Below are positions 1 to 5,590 of a stretch of DNA of 5,590 nt, piece after piece; the stretch's first letter is position 1, and each line of letters begins with the position of its first letter. Source of the DNA: an uncultured Mycoplasmatota bacterium (GTDB lineage: Bacteria; Bacillota_I; Bacilli_A; RF39; UBA660); assembly GCA_946494345.1 (NCBI GenBank), contig CAMMBX010000077.1:1-5590 (forward strand), given 5' to 3'. The translations under genes were made by a program, and so were the position numbers. Below the pieces are notes generated by a model. The model was not told where the DNA came from. It made no database searches and saw only the letters and a list, made by a program, of their open reading frames with translations.

Positions 1-1
1 T

Positions 2-691
2 TGGAGAACTATAAATATAAGTAATGCATTTGCAGTATCACAGAAAATGAATGATGAAGGAAATAGATATGGATTTACTAATACCATTGATACCCATATG
101 ATGAAAAATAGTGAATGGGCAATAGTGGCCTATCTATCACAATCAAAATATGGAAAGTTAGGAAATACTAATTTTACAGGTGCAAATAAAGAAATATATC
201 AAAATAAAAGCGACCAATTTATAACAGGTTGTAGTTATGGCAGTCCAAGTAACGGAAATACAGATTATGGATGTCAATACACATACGATATAGATATAAA
301 TGGAACAGGAGCTTCAACCACAGGAACTATCTATGGAATATATGATATGAGTGGAGGTGCTTGGGAATATGTAATGGCCAATTATAATGATATAAGCGGT
401 GACTCTGGATTTAGTGAACCATTAACATTAGAGTCAAAATATTACAATAAATATACAACAAACAATATAAGTACAGCATGTGATGGAAGCACATGCTTAA
501 GTCATGGCATGTCAGAAACTTCAGGCTGGTATGGAGATGCAATATTATTTCTAAATGATGAAGCAACGTGGTTAATACGTAGTGGTTTTTATCAGAATAC
601 TGCTAGTTCTGGGATTTTTTATGATGTAAGTATTGCAGGGGATATTGATTTAAGTGGTTCATTCCGTCTAGTATTAGCACCTAACTCCTAA
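2..691 (+). CDS. Partial surface/secreted protein with FGE-sulfatase-like (C-type-lectin-like) C-terminus
   Basis: The frame is open from the left edge, so this is the C-terminal 229 residues of a longer protein. The first in-frame ATG (position 47) is internal, because conserved-looking sequence precedes it. Counting from the first codon in the window, GIYDMSGGAWEYV (about 112-124) matches the 'GLYDMSGNVWEW' signature of the formylglycine-generating-enzyme/SUMF1 fold. WLIRSGFY (190-197) and SGSFRLVLAP (218-227) match that fold's 'LRGGSW' and terminal 'GFRLV' strands. The segment NRYGF..DTHMMKNSEWAIVAYLSQSKYG is typical of a family of predicted exported proteins in gut Bacillota, often with a prepilin-like N-terminus, which cannot be seen here. 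The cysteine pair that real FGE enzymes use near the last motif is absent, so a binding or structural surface role is more likely than sulfatase activation. Two other close Cys pairs (77/91 and 160/165) could form disulfides outside the cell. The substrate or ligand is unknown. Family assignment is from motifs remembered, not searched. Confidence 0.75.
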   Translation, partial: WRTINISNAFAVSQKMNDEGNRYGFTNTIDTHMMKNSEWAIVAYLSQSKYGKLGNTNFTGANKEIYQNKSDQFITGCSYGSPSNGNTDYGCQYTYDIDINGTGASTTGTIYGIYDMSGGAWEYVMANYNDISGDSGFSEPLTLESKYYNKYTTNNISTACDGSTCLSHGMSETSGWYGDAILFLNDEATWLIRSGFYQNTASSGIFYDVSIAGDIDLSGSFRLVLAPNS

Positions 692-716
692 CATCTAATT
701 AGCAACTAATAAAATC

Positions 717-748
717 GAAAAAGGTAATGTCAATACCTTTTTCTTTTT
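717..748 (+). terminator. Rho-independent terminator after the surface-protein gene
   Basis: A perfect 10-bp inverted repeat, GAAAAAGGTA (717-726) and TACCTTTTTC (734-743), encloses a 7-nt loop and is followed by TTTTT (744-748) and more T-rich sequence. It starts 25 nt after the TAA at 689-691. It should end transcription of the upstream gene and separate it from the mraZ operon. The stem is AT-rich, so strength is moderate. Confidence 0.85.
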
Positions 749-804
749 GTTTACACTTTCTTTGTCAAATGATTTATTTGTCTAATTAAATCTCCCTTAT
801 TTTA

Positions 805-838
805 TTTACATTTTTAATATTTTTGTGTAACATATAAT
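805..838 (+). promoter_or_regulatory. Probable sigma-A promoter region of the mraZ-rsmH-ftsL-ftsI operon
   Basis: TTTACA (805-810) is a good -35 match and lies 17 bp upstream of TAACAT (828-833), a fair -10. Five bases further on is a perfect TATAAT (833-838), but it would be 22 bp from that -35 and would need the weak TTTTTA at 811-816 instead (16-bp spacer). One or both -10s may be used. Either places the transcript start at about 840-846, at the first MraZ box, and gives a 5' leader of only about 32-38 nt. This is the only promoter-like region between the terminator and mraZ, and no terminator was seen inside the operon. Confidence 0.6.
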
Positions 839-845
839 TAAGCAG

Positions 846-870
846 TGGTAGACTGTGGGGAAAAGTGGGG
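846..870 (+). promoter_or_regulatory. MraZ operator: three TGGKN boxes with 5-nt spacers
   Basis: TGGTA (846-850), TGGGG (856-860) and TGGGG (866-870) are direct repeats with an exact 10-bp period and 5-nt spacers. Each box is preceded by G, giving GTGG at 845, 855 and 865. This matches the TGGGN-N5 repeat arrangement established for MraZ binding upstream of mraZ in E. coli. Box 1 is the weakest (T at the fourth position). The array covers the expected transcription start and leader, and box 3 merges into the G-rich ribosome binding site of mraZ. MraZ binding here would block initiation or promoter clearance, giving autorepression of the operon. Function is inferred; the repeats and their spacing are read directly. 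Confidence 0.8.
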
Positions 871-877
871 GATAAAT

Positions 878-1309
878 ATGTTCATGGGAGAATTTCATCA
901 TAACATTGATGAAAAAGGAAGAATTGCTATACCAGTTAAATATCGTGAAATACTTGGGAAAAACTTTGTTATTACCCGTGGTATAGAACATTGTATATAT
1001 GTTTATCCTACTAGCACTTTTGAAAATATTGTTAGTAAACTAGAAAGCTTACCATTTACTAAAAAAGATGCTAGAGCTTTTACCCGCTTCTTCATGTCCG
1101 GTGCTACTGCCATAGAACTTGATAAACAGGGAAGAGTAAATATACCTTCACCTCTCTCTACATATGCTAATCTATCTAAAAAATGTGTAATTGTAGGAAC
1201 GGGTGATAGATTAGAAATATGGGATGAAGATTCATTTAATGAGTTTATGAGTTCATGTAATGACGAAATGTCTAATATCGCTGAAGGTCTATTTGAGGAG
1301 AAAATATAA
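878..1309 (+). CDS. mraZ: Transcriptional regulator MraZ
   Basis: This 143-residue protein has the usual length of MraZ. It has two AbrB-like (SpoVT/MraZ) half-domains, each with the conserved DxxxR signature: DEKGR at residues 11-15 and DKQGR at 82-86, with the typical opening MFMGEFHHNIDEKGR. MraZ forms a ring-shaped oligomer that binds repeated TGGGN boxes and regulates its own division operon; the boxes sit just upstream here. The ATG at 878 is chosen because MFMGE is the conserved family N-terminus and GGGGGA (866-871) gives a 6-nt spaced ribosome binding site. An in-frame GTG at 845 would add 11 non-conserved residues read from the operator. The gene is first in the operon and its TAA overlaps the rsmH ATG by one base. 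Confidence 0.96.
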   Translation: MFMGEFHHNIDEKGRIAIPVKYREILGKNFVITRGIEHCIYVYPTSTFENIVSKLESLPFTKKDARAFTRFFMSGATAIELDKQGRVNIPSPLSTYANLSKKCVIVGTGDRLEIWDEDSFNEFMSSCNDEMSNIAEGLFEEKI

Positions 1310-2232
1310 TGCATGAATCAGTATTACTTAATGAGACAGTAGAATCTCTAAATTTAAAAGATAACAGTATTGTAGTAGACATGACCTTAGGATTTGCAGG
1401 ACACAGTAGTCAAATACTAAAAAGAATTAAAAATGGGTATCTATTCGCCTTTGACCAAGACGAGGAAGCTTTAGATTACAGTAGAAATAAACTTTCTACC
1501 ATCAGCGATAACTTCCAAATAATCGATTCTAACTTTGTCTATGCTAAAGATAAATTAAAAGAGTTAGGCATAGACAAAGTAGATGCCATACTTTATGATC
1601 TTGGAGTATCAAGTCCTCAGTTAGATGAAGATTATCGAGGCTTCAGTTATAGATTTGATGCTCCTCTTGATATGAGAATGGATAAAGATAACAAACTAAC
1701 TGCTAAAATAATAGTTAATACTTATAGTTATGATGCGTTAAAGAGAATCTTTAAAGATTATGGTGAAAGTAAATTCTCATCATCCATTGCAAGAAACATT
1801 GTTAAGTATAGAGAAACAAAAGAAATAGAGTCTACTTTAGAACTAGTTGATATCATTAAATCTTCTGTTCCTTATAAAGAAAGACTTAAAAAGCATCCTG
1901 CAAAGCAAATATTTCAAGCTTTAAGGATAGAGGTAAACAATGAATTAGATGTTTTAGAAAAATCTTTAGATGATGCTTTATCTATGTTAAATGTTGGAGG
2001 AAGAATTGCTGTTATAACATTTCATTCGCTAGAAGATAAAATAGTTAAACATAAATTTATTGAAGTAACAAAAATTGATGAAATATCTAAAGGACTACCA
2101 AATATTCCTTTAGAGAAATTACCAAACTTCAAGTTGATTACAAAAAAAGGTATAAAAGCAAGTGATAAAGAACTAGCTCATAATAATAGAGCTCACTCAG
2201 CAACTTTAAGAGTAATAGAAAAAATCAAATAA
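1309..2232 (+). CDS. rsmH: 16S rRNA (cytosine(1402)-N(4))-methyltransferase RsmH (MraW)
   Basis: RsmH transfers a methyl group from S-adenosylmethionine to N4 of C1402 in the decoding centre of 16S rRNA. The 307-residue length is normal. Family blocks appear in order: MHESVLLNE (1-9), the SAM-binding loop DMTLGFAGHSSQIL (24-37), FAFDQDEEAL (47-54, acidic residues for SAM ribose), YDLGVSSPQLDEDYRGFSYR (96-115), PLDMRMD (119-125), HPAKQIFQALRIEVNNELD (196-214), ITFHSLEDKIVK (236-247) and the C-terminal NNRAHSATLRVIEK (292-305). The SAM loop has Ala at 30 where Gly is usual, a mild change. The start ATG overlaps the mraZ stop (TAATG), and GAGGAG (1295-1300) inside mraZ is its SD, suggesting translational coupling. 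Location in the dcw cluster directly after mraZ is the standard arrangement. Confidence 0.97.
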   Translation: MHESVLLNETVESLNLKDNSIVVDMTLGFAGHSSQILKRIKNGYLFAFDQDEEALDYSRNKLSTISDNFQIIDSNFVYAKDKLKELGIDKVDAILYDLGVSSPQLDEDYRGFSYRFDAPLDMRMDKDNKLTAKIIVNTYSYDALKRIFKDYGESKFSSSIARNIVKYRETKEIESTLELVDIIKSSVPYKERLKKHPAKQIFQALRIEVNNELDVLEKSLDDALSMLNVGGRIAVITFHSLEDKIVKHKFIEVTKIDEISKGLPNIPLEKLPNFKLITKKGIKASDKELAHNNRAHSATLRVIEKIK

Positions 2233-2251
2233 ATTATAAGGAGGTGCTAAT

Positions 2252-2551
2252 ATGGCTAAAAGGAAATTAAAAAAGCGTGTTAAAATGTCTAGATTTGAAA
2301 GATTAATCTATACTTTTGCTCTTGTTTTAGCAATTAGTGCTCCTTTAACTATAGTCTTTTCTAAAGCAACACTATCAAAAATAAACTTTGAAGTTGAGCA
2401 AGCTAAACAGAAAATAGAAGAACAAACTAAAACTAATGAAAGTCTATCTATGAAAATTAATGAACTTGCTAGTCTTGATAAAATAGAAGAGGTTGCCAAA
2501 GAACAAGGATTAAGCTATAATAATGATAACATTAAGAATATCGATGAATAA
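2252..2551 (+). CDS. ftsL: Cell division protein FtsL (septum formation initiator-like)
   Basis: This is a 99-residue bitopic membrane protein. A short, very basic cytoplasmic tail (residues 1-16) precedes one membrane helix (about 18-38, LIYTFALVLAISAPLTIVFS), which implies an N-in topology. An extracellular coiled coil (about 43-70, rich in K/E/Q with regular I/L/V) and the family ending DKIEEVAKEQGLSY (76-89) follow. FtsL pairs with DivIC/FtsB and recruits or activates the septal transpeptidase encoded next door. Sequence identity within this family is low, so the call rests on architecture plus position between rsmH and the PBP gene, which is diagnostic. An almost perfect SD, AAGGAGGTG (2238-2246), lies just before the ATG and 20 nt separate it from the rsmH stop. 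Confidence 0.9.
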   Translation: MAKRKLKKRVKMSRFERLIYTFALVLAISAPLTIVFSKATLSKINFEVEQAKQKIEEQTKTNESLSMKINELASLDKIEEVAKEQGLSYNNDNIKNIDE

Positions 2552-2552
2552 T

Positions 2553-2561
2553 AGGAAGTGG
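2553..2561 (+). promoter_or_regulatory. Ribosome binding site that decides the PBP gene start
   Basis: AGGAAGTGG is one base off the AGGAGGTG consensus and lies immediately after the ftsL stop (TAA, 2549-2551). It is correctly spaced for TTG at 2567 (8 nt from GGAAG). The other in-frame candidate, GTG at 2558, sits inside this motif and so has no usable SD. An in-frame TAG at 2552-2554 rules out anything earlier. Confidence 0.65.
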
Positions 2562-2566
2562 TATCT

Positions 2567-4726
2567 TTGAAAAGAAAAAAGAGAAGAAAAAACAATATAA
2601 GATATAGTAAGCTTGTAATAATTGCTTCTCTTTTTTTGTTTGCCTTAATGATTGCAAGAGTTACACAACTTGCCTTATCAAAAGAAATAGATGATACTAA
2701 TTTACAAGCTTTAGCAAGAAGGCGTACTACTAAAACCGATATAATCCAAGCTAAACGTGGTAATATTTATAGTAGTGATAATGAGGTTTTAGCTCAAAAT
2801 GTCTCTTCCTATAAATTAATCGCTTACTTATCTCCATCTAGAACAACAGATGATGATAACCCAGAGCACGTTGTTGATAAGGAAATGACTGCTGAAAAAT
2901 TAGCAGGAGTATTAGGATGTAGTAAAGATGAGATATTAAAATACTTAAATAAAGAAGGAGTCTATCAAACTGAATTTGGTACGATTGGTAAAGGCTTAAC
3001 CGAACTTACTAAAAGTGCTATTGAAGAGTTAAATTTACCGGGAATTGATTTTGAAGAAAGTTTTAAAAGATACTATCCTAAAGGAGATTTCGCTTCTTAT
3101 GTATTAGGATATGCTAAAGAAGAGACAACTACTAATGATGATGGTAGTGAAGAAACCACTATGACAGGGGAAATGGGAATTGAAAAATATTATGATTCTA
3201 CTTTAAAAGGTGAAGATGGCTATACTACTTATCAAAAAGATTTACGTGGTTTTAAAATAGCAGGAACTCCTGAAATAAGTAAAGAAGCAAGCGATGGTAA
3301 AGATATTTATTTAACTCTTAATAGTAGTATTCAGTTTTTTGTAGAACAAGCCTTATCCGAAGCTGAAGCTAATTATAATTATGAATGGTTTACAATTATG
3401 ATCGCTGATGCTAAGACTGGAGCCATACTAGCATCAAGTACTTCACCATCATTTGATCCTAATACAAGAGATATTACTAATTACTTAGATATGAATGTGT
3501 CAAGTCCATATGAACCAGGTTCAACTATGAAAATATTCACTTATATGGCTGCTATGGAACAAGGTGTTTATAATGGTAATGAAACATATCACTCTGGTGT
3601 CTATGTAACAACAGATGGCACAGAAATAGGAGATTGGAATAGAGCTGGTTGGGGTGATATCACTTTTGATCGCGGTTTTGCCTTATCAAGTAACGTTGGT
3701 GTTATTAACTTAATAGATAGATATTTATCAGCAGATATTTTAAGAAGTTACTTTAAAAAACTAGGATTTAGTAAAAAAACAGGTATTGAACTTCCTAATG
3801 AGGCTACTGGAGATGTTGATTTTAAGTACGAAACGGAAATATTTAATGCTGGTTTTGGACAAGGTATTACGACAACACCAATTCAAAATATCCAAGCTTT
3901 AACATCTCTTACAAATGATGGAGTTATGTTAAAACCATATTTAGTTGAAAAAATAGTTGATCCTGATACTGGAGAAATTGTCTATGAAGGTAAAAGAGAA
4001 GAAGTAGATACCGTTGCAAGCGTTACTACTGTTAATAAGATTAGAGAATTGATGTGGAATACTGTTAATACTCCAGGTATGACAGGTGCAGGTTATAGAT
4101 TAGATGGCTATGACTTAATAGGTAAAACAGGTACTGCCCAAATCGCTGATGAAAATGGTGGTGGTTACTTAACAGGTGCAGATGATATCATTTCTTCATT
4201 TGCAGGAATATATCCTAATAATGATCCTAAAGTAATTATCTATGCTTCTGTTAAAAGACCAGAAGGTGGAAAACAAAATGTCATATGGAAAGCTATTAAA
4301 GATATAGTTGTTAATATAAGTAAATACTATGGAACAGATCCTGATACAACTAGCGAAGAAAAATTAGAAGAGTATAGTTTAACATCTTATAAAAATAAAG
4401 ATGTTACCTCATCAAAAACAGAACTTGAAAGTATAGGTATGAATGTAACAGTCATAGGTAATGGTAATAAAGTAATAAAACAATATCCTAAAGCCAGTGA
4501 TAAAGTAACCGCTGGAACTAAAGTATTTCTTATTACCAATGATAGTAATTTAACTATCCCTGATGTTAGTGGCCTATCTAGTAAACAAGCTGAAGACTTA
4601 TTACAACTTTTAGGTGTTAGTGTTATTTTAGAAGGAAATGGTTATGTAACAGGCCAAAGTATAGGAGCAGGAACACCTATTACTGATAATATGGAAATAA
4701 CTTTAACATTAAGTCCCAAGTTTTAA
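2567..4726 (+). CDS. ftsI: Class B penicillin-binding protein, FtsI/PBP2B-type, with two PASTA domains
   Basis: This is the septal D,D-transpeptidase that cross-links peptidoglycan stem peptides at the division site; other names in related bacteria are pbpB, PBP2x and SpoVD. From the TTG start it has 719 residues. A basic cytoplasmic tail (1-13) precedes one membrane anchor (about 16-37). The PBP dimerisation region (about 55-235) contains the conserved RGNIYSSDNEVLAQN (64-78) and the GEMGIEKYYDSTLKGEDGY block. The transpeptidase domain (about 245-590) has all three active-site motifs: STMK (319-322, catalytic Ser319), SSN (374-376) and KTGT (520-523). Two C-terminal PASTA domains (about 602-658 and 662-717) follow, the second with the typical IPDVSGLSSKQAEDLL opening. 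Length and domain order resemble PBP2B/PBP2x rather than the usually one-PASTA SpoVD. An alternative GTG start at 2558 adds three residues. It follows ftsL by 15 nt in the same operon. Nothing looks broken, so it should be active. Confidence 0.95.
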   Translation: MKRKKRRKNNIRYSKLVIIASLFLFALMIARVTQLALSKEIDDTNLQALARRRTTKTDIIQAKRGNIYSSDNEVLAQNVSSYKLIAYLSPSRTTDDDNPEHVVDKEMTAEKLAGVLGCSKDEILKYLNKEGVYQTEFGTIGKGLTELTKSAIEELNLPGIDFEESFKRYYPKGDFASYVLGYAKEETTTNDDGSEETTMTGEMGIEKYYDSTLKGEDGYTTYQKDLRGFKIAGTPEISKEASDGKDIYLTLNSSIQFFVEQALSEAEANYNYEWFTIMIADAKTGAILASSTSPSFDPNTRDITNYLDMNVSSPYEPGSTMKIFTYMAAMEQGVYNGNETYHSGVYVTTDGTEIGDWNRAGWGDITFDRGFALSSNVGVINLIDRYLSADILRSYFKKLGFSKKTGIELPNEATGDVDFKYETEIFNAGFGQGITTTPIQNIQALTSLTNDGVMLKPYLVEKIVDPDTGEIVYEGKREEVDTVASVTTVNKIRELMWNTVNTPGMTGAGYRLDGYDLIGKTGTAQIADENGGGYLTGADDIISSFAGIYPNNDPKVIIYASVKRPEGGKQNVIWKAIKDIVVNISKYYGTDPDTTSEEKLEEYSLTSYKNKDVTSSKTELESIGMNVTVIGNGNKVIKQYPKASDKVTAGTKVFLITNDSNLTIPDVSGLSSKQAEDLLQLLGVSVILEGNGYVTGQSIGAGTPITDNMEITLTLSPKF

Positions 4727-4734
4727 AAAGTTTA

Positions 4735-4763
4735 TTGACTAAAATTATCTATTATGATACATT
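4735..4763 (+). promoter_or_regulatory. Extended -10 sigma-A-type promoter just after the PBP gene
   Basis: TTGACT (4735-4740, five of six -35 bases) is followed after exactly 17 bp by TACATT (4758-4763, four of six -10 bases), with TG in the extended -10 place (4755-4756). It begins nine bases after the PBP stop codon, with no terminator between, so read-through from the mraZ operon is also possible. Start of transcription is expected at about 4770. What it drives is unclear, because no good open frame follows until 4987. Confidence 0.65.
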
Positions 4764-4797
4764 ATAGTTAATGGGAGACTTGTTAACAAAATAAAAA

Positions 4798-4807
4798 GGG
4801 AGGAGGT
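4798..4807 (+). promoter_or_regulatory. Orphan Shine-Dalgarno sequence with no gene behind it
   Basis: GGGAGGAGGT is a very strong anti-16S match, about 28 nt downstream of the expected transcript start at 4770. No ATG, GTG or TTG lies within normal distance. The first ATG (4828) is 20 nt away and opens only MNFRN before TAA. The three frames directly after the SD close quickly (TAG/TAA at once, TGA at 4829, TAG at 4836). It may be the remnant of a lost or interrupted gene start, or a purine-rich leader element. Confidence 0.5.
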
Positions 4808-4873
4808 AGTAAAAAAGTTAAAAAAGTATGAATTTTAGAAATTAATAATATTTTTAGATAGTAATTTGTTATA

Positions 4874-4902
4874 TTGACTTATTAGATTTACTAAATTAAG
4901 AG
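4874..4902 (+). promoter_or_regulatory. Weak promoter-like sequence upstream of the PD-(D/E)XK gene
   Basis: A second TTGACT (4874-4879) lies about 110 nt before the next gene, but the 17-bp spaced -10 position (4897-4902, TAAGAG) matches only three of six bases. In such AT-rich DNA this may be chance. It is the best candidate for a promoter specific to the downstream gene. Confidence 0.25.
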
Positions 4903-4968
4903 TACTTTTTCTTATCAATTTTAAAAATTGCCTTTTTGCATTACTTTATAGACTATGTTATAAGTACT
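4901..4968 (+). repeat. Inverted-repeat leader segment (possible RNA structure)
   Basis: AGTACTT (4901-4907) and its complement AAGTACT (4962-4968) bracket the segment. Inside lies the palindrome CAATTTTAAAAATTG (4916-4930), followed by CCTTTTT (4931-4937), which looks like a weak terminator. Stems are short and AT-rich, and AGTACT is itself palindromic, so a functional structure is uncertain. If the hairpin terminates, the promoter at 4735 would yield a short transcript of roughly 165 nt. It lies just before the ribosome binding site of the next gene. Confidence 0.3.
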
Positions 4969-4986
4969 GCAGAAAGGAGAAGCCTT

Positions 4987-5590
4987 ATGAATAAAATACC
5001 TAGATTTATTTCCTTAATGGCAGATACAACTGCTAAAGCTTTAATTAAAGATGATCATTATAAATGGTTTTATGAAGATTTTATTAAATATAAAACTGGT
5101 ATTGATCTTAAATCTTATAACTTAATGGATAATGAACTTAATACAGGGAATAAAGTTAAAGATTATAGAGTAGATACAATATTTGTTAATAAAAATACTC
5201 TTGTAAATATAGAATTTAATCAATTTGTTTATGACCATACTATGATAAAGAATATAAAATATGCTCTGCGGTTGGCAGGTAATGGTTATTTACAAGGAGA
5301 GCATTATTATCATAGATATGTTACACAGATAAATCTTAATAATAAGATAATGACTGAGAGAGTAAAGAAAATAAATGGAAAAGATTATAAACTAGAAGAT
5401 TATAAATCTAAAAATTATTTAAAGGATGTAAGAATAATTACAATAGATTTAGGGGAATATAAAGGAATTGTTTATGATGGTACAAATAAATATGAAACAT
5501 ATTTATCTATGTTAACAGCAAAGTCTTATGAAGAGATGGAAAGAATAGTTGGAGATTTAGAGGAGGGAAAGAAAATTATGGAAAAATTAA
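4987..5590 (+). CDS. PD-(D/E)XK nuclease family transposase-like (Rpn-type) protein, partial
   Basis: The frame starts at ATG 4987 with a good SD (AAAGGAGA, 4973-4980, 6-nt spacing) and stays open for 201 codons to the right edge, so the C-terminus is missing. The N-terminal region matches the layout of the PDDEXK_2/Rpn family: an amphipathic start, DYRVDTIFVNKNTLVNIEFNQ at residues 59-79 with Asp63 as the PD-type acid and Glu76-Phe-Asn78 in the (D/E)xK position, and a hydrophobic-then-aromatic stretch (ALRLAGNGYLQGEHYYH, 93-109). Asn/Gln in place of the last Lys is usual in this family, whose typical form is ExQ. A later strand, VRIITIDLG (148-156), also fits. Members are proposed recombination-promoting nucleases or mobile-element relatives, often multicopy in gut Bacillota, with no firm host role. 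The protein is rich in Lys, Asn, Tyr and Ile, much like its AT-rich surroundings. Family call is from motifs only. Confidence 0.7.
   Translation, partial: MNKIPRFISLMADTTAKALIKDDHYKWFYEDFIKYKTGIDLKSYNLMDNELNTGNKVKDYRVDTIFVNKNTLVNIEFNQFVYDHTMIKNIKYALRLAGNGYLQGEHYYHRYVTQINLNNKIMTERVKKINGKDYKLEDYKSKNYLKDVRIITIDLGEYKGIVYDGTNKYETYLSMLTAKSYEEMERIVGDLEEGKKIMEKL

Noticed and set aside
565..691. Diversity-generating retroelement variable region
   Set aside because: The C-terminal fold is compatible, but no template repeat, reverse transcriptase or enrichment of AAC/AAT codons at variable positions is visible in the window.
845..877. GTG at 845 as the mraZ start (11 extra residues)
   Set aside because: The extension is read from the MraZ boxes, the family N-terminus is MFMGE at 878, and GTG 845 coincides with the expected transcription start, leaving no SD.
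806..991. Minus-strand open frame of 61 codons across the mraZ promoter and N-terminus
   Set aside because: It overlaps the operator and the well-supported mraZ start, shows no recognisable protein features and is explained as antisense of conserved sequence.
1003..1314. Minus-strand open frame of 103 codons opposite mraZ
   Set aside because: It lies almost wholly antisense to mraZ, whose family motifs are clear; no SD or family features were seen.
2308..2499. Minus-strand open frame of 63 codons opposite ftsL
   Set aside because: It is a shadow of the ftsL coding strand, and the hydrophobic look comes from the antisense of the coiled-coil and membrane codons.
4771..4794. Seven-codon open frame MGDLLTK beginning almost at the predicted transcript start
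   Set aside because: It would have to be leaderless, and such short frames are expected by chance; no regulatory codon run is present.
4828..4845. Five-codon open frame MNFRN after the orphan SD
   Set aside because: It is 20 nt from the SD, too far for normal initiation, and too short to support as a gene.
1..5590. Mollicutes-type genetic code (TGA as Trp)
   Set aside because: Trp is encoded by TGG in the surface protein, MraZ, the PBP and the last gene, no in-frame TGA was seen inside the genes, and the cell-wall genes are intact.

Overview
The window is strongly AT-rich and carries the front end of a division and cell-wall (dcw) cluster, all on the + strand. The gene order mraZ - rsmH - ftsL - PASTA-bearing class B penicillin-binding protein, near-consensus Shine-Dalgarno (SD) sites, AT-rich codons, TAA stops on every complete gene and normal use of TGG for Trp all point to a low-GC Bacillota. 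The surface-protein family at the left edge is one I associate with uncultured gut Bacilli/Clostridia (RF39-like lineages). That placement is inference; no marker gene here fixes the species.

Layout. 1-691: the C-terminal part of a secreted or surface protein with a formylglycine-generating-enzyme-like (C-type-lectin-like) end, cut by the window edge. 717-748: an intrinsic terminator that isolates it from what follows. 805-870: a promoter region followed by three TGGKN-type boxes at exact 10-bp spacing, the classic layout of an MraZ operator; the third box lies in the mraZ ribosome binding site. 878-4726: a tight operon of mraZ (transcriptional regulator), rsmH (16S rRNA m4C1402 methyltransferase), ftsL (bitopic divisome protein) and ftsI/pbpB (septal transpeptidase with two C-terminal PASTA domains). 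MraZ probably represses or tunes the operon, while FtsL and the PBP act together at the septum.

4727-4986: 260 bases with no credible gene. They hold a good extended -10 promoter starting nine bases after the PBP stop codon, then a near-perfect SD with no usable start codon or open frame behind it, then small inverted repeats. 4987-5590: the start of a PD-(D/E)XK (Rpn/transposase-like) nuclease-family protein that runs off the right edge, at a place where mraY or another mur gene would be the usual neighbour.

Most of the window is ordinary core genome. The points most worth a second look are the MraZ box array, the promoter plus orphan SD after the PBP gene, the Rpn-like gene apparently interrupting the dcw cluster, and the FGE-like surface protein that lacks catalytic cysteines. 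I found no wholly new system.
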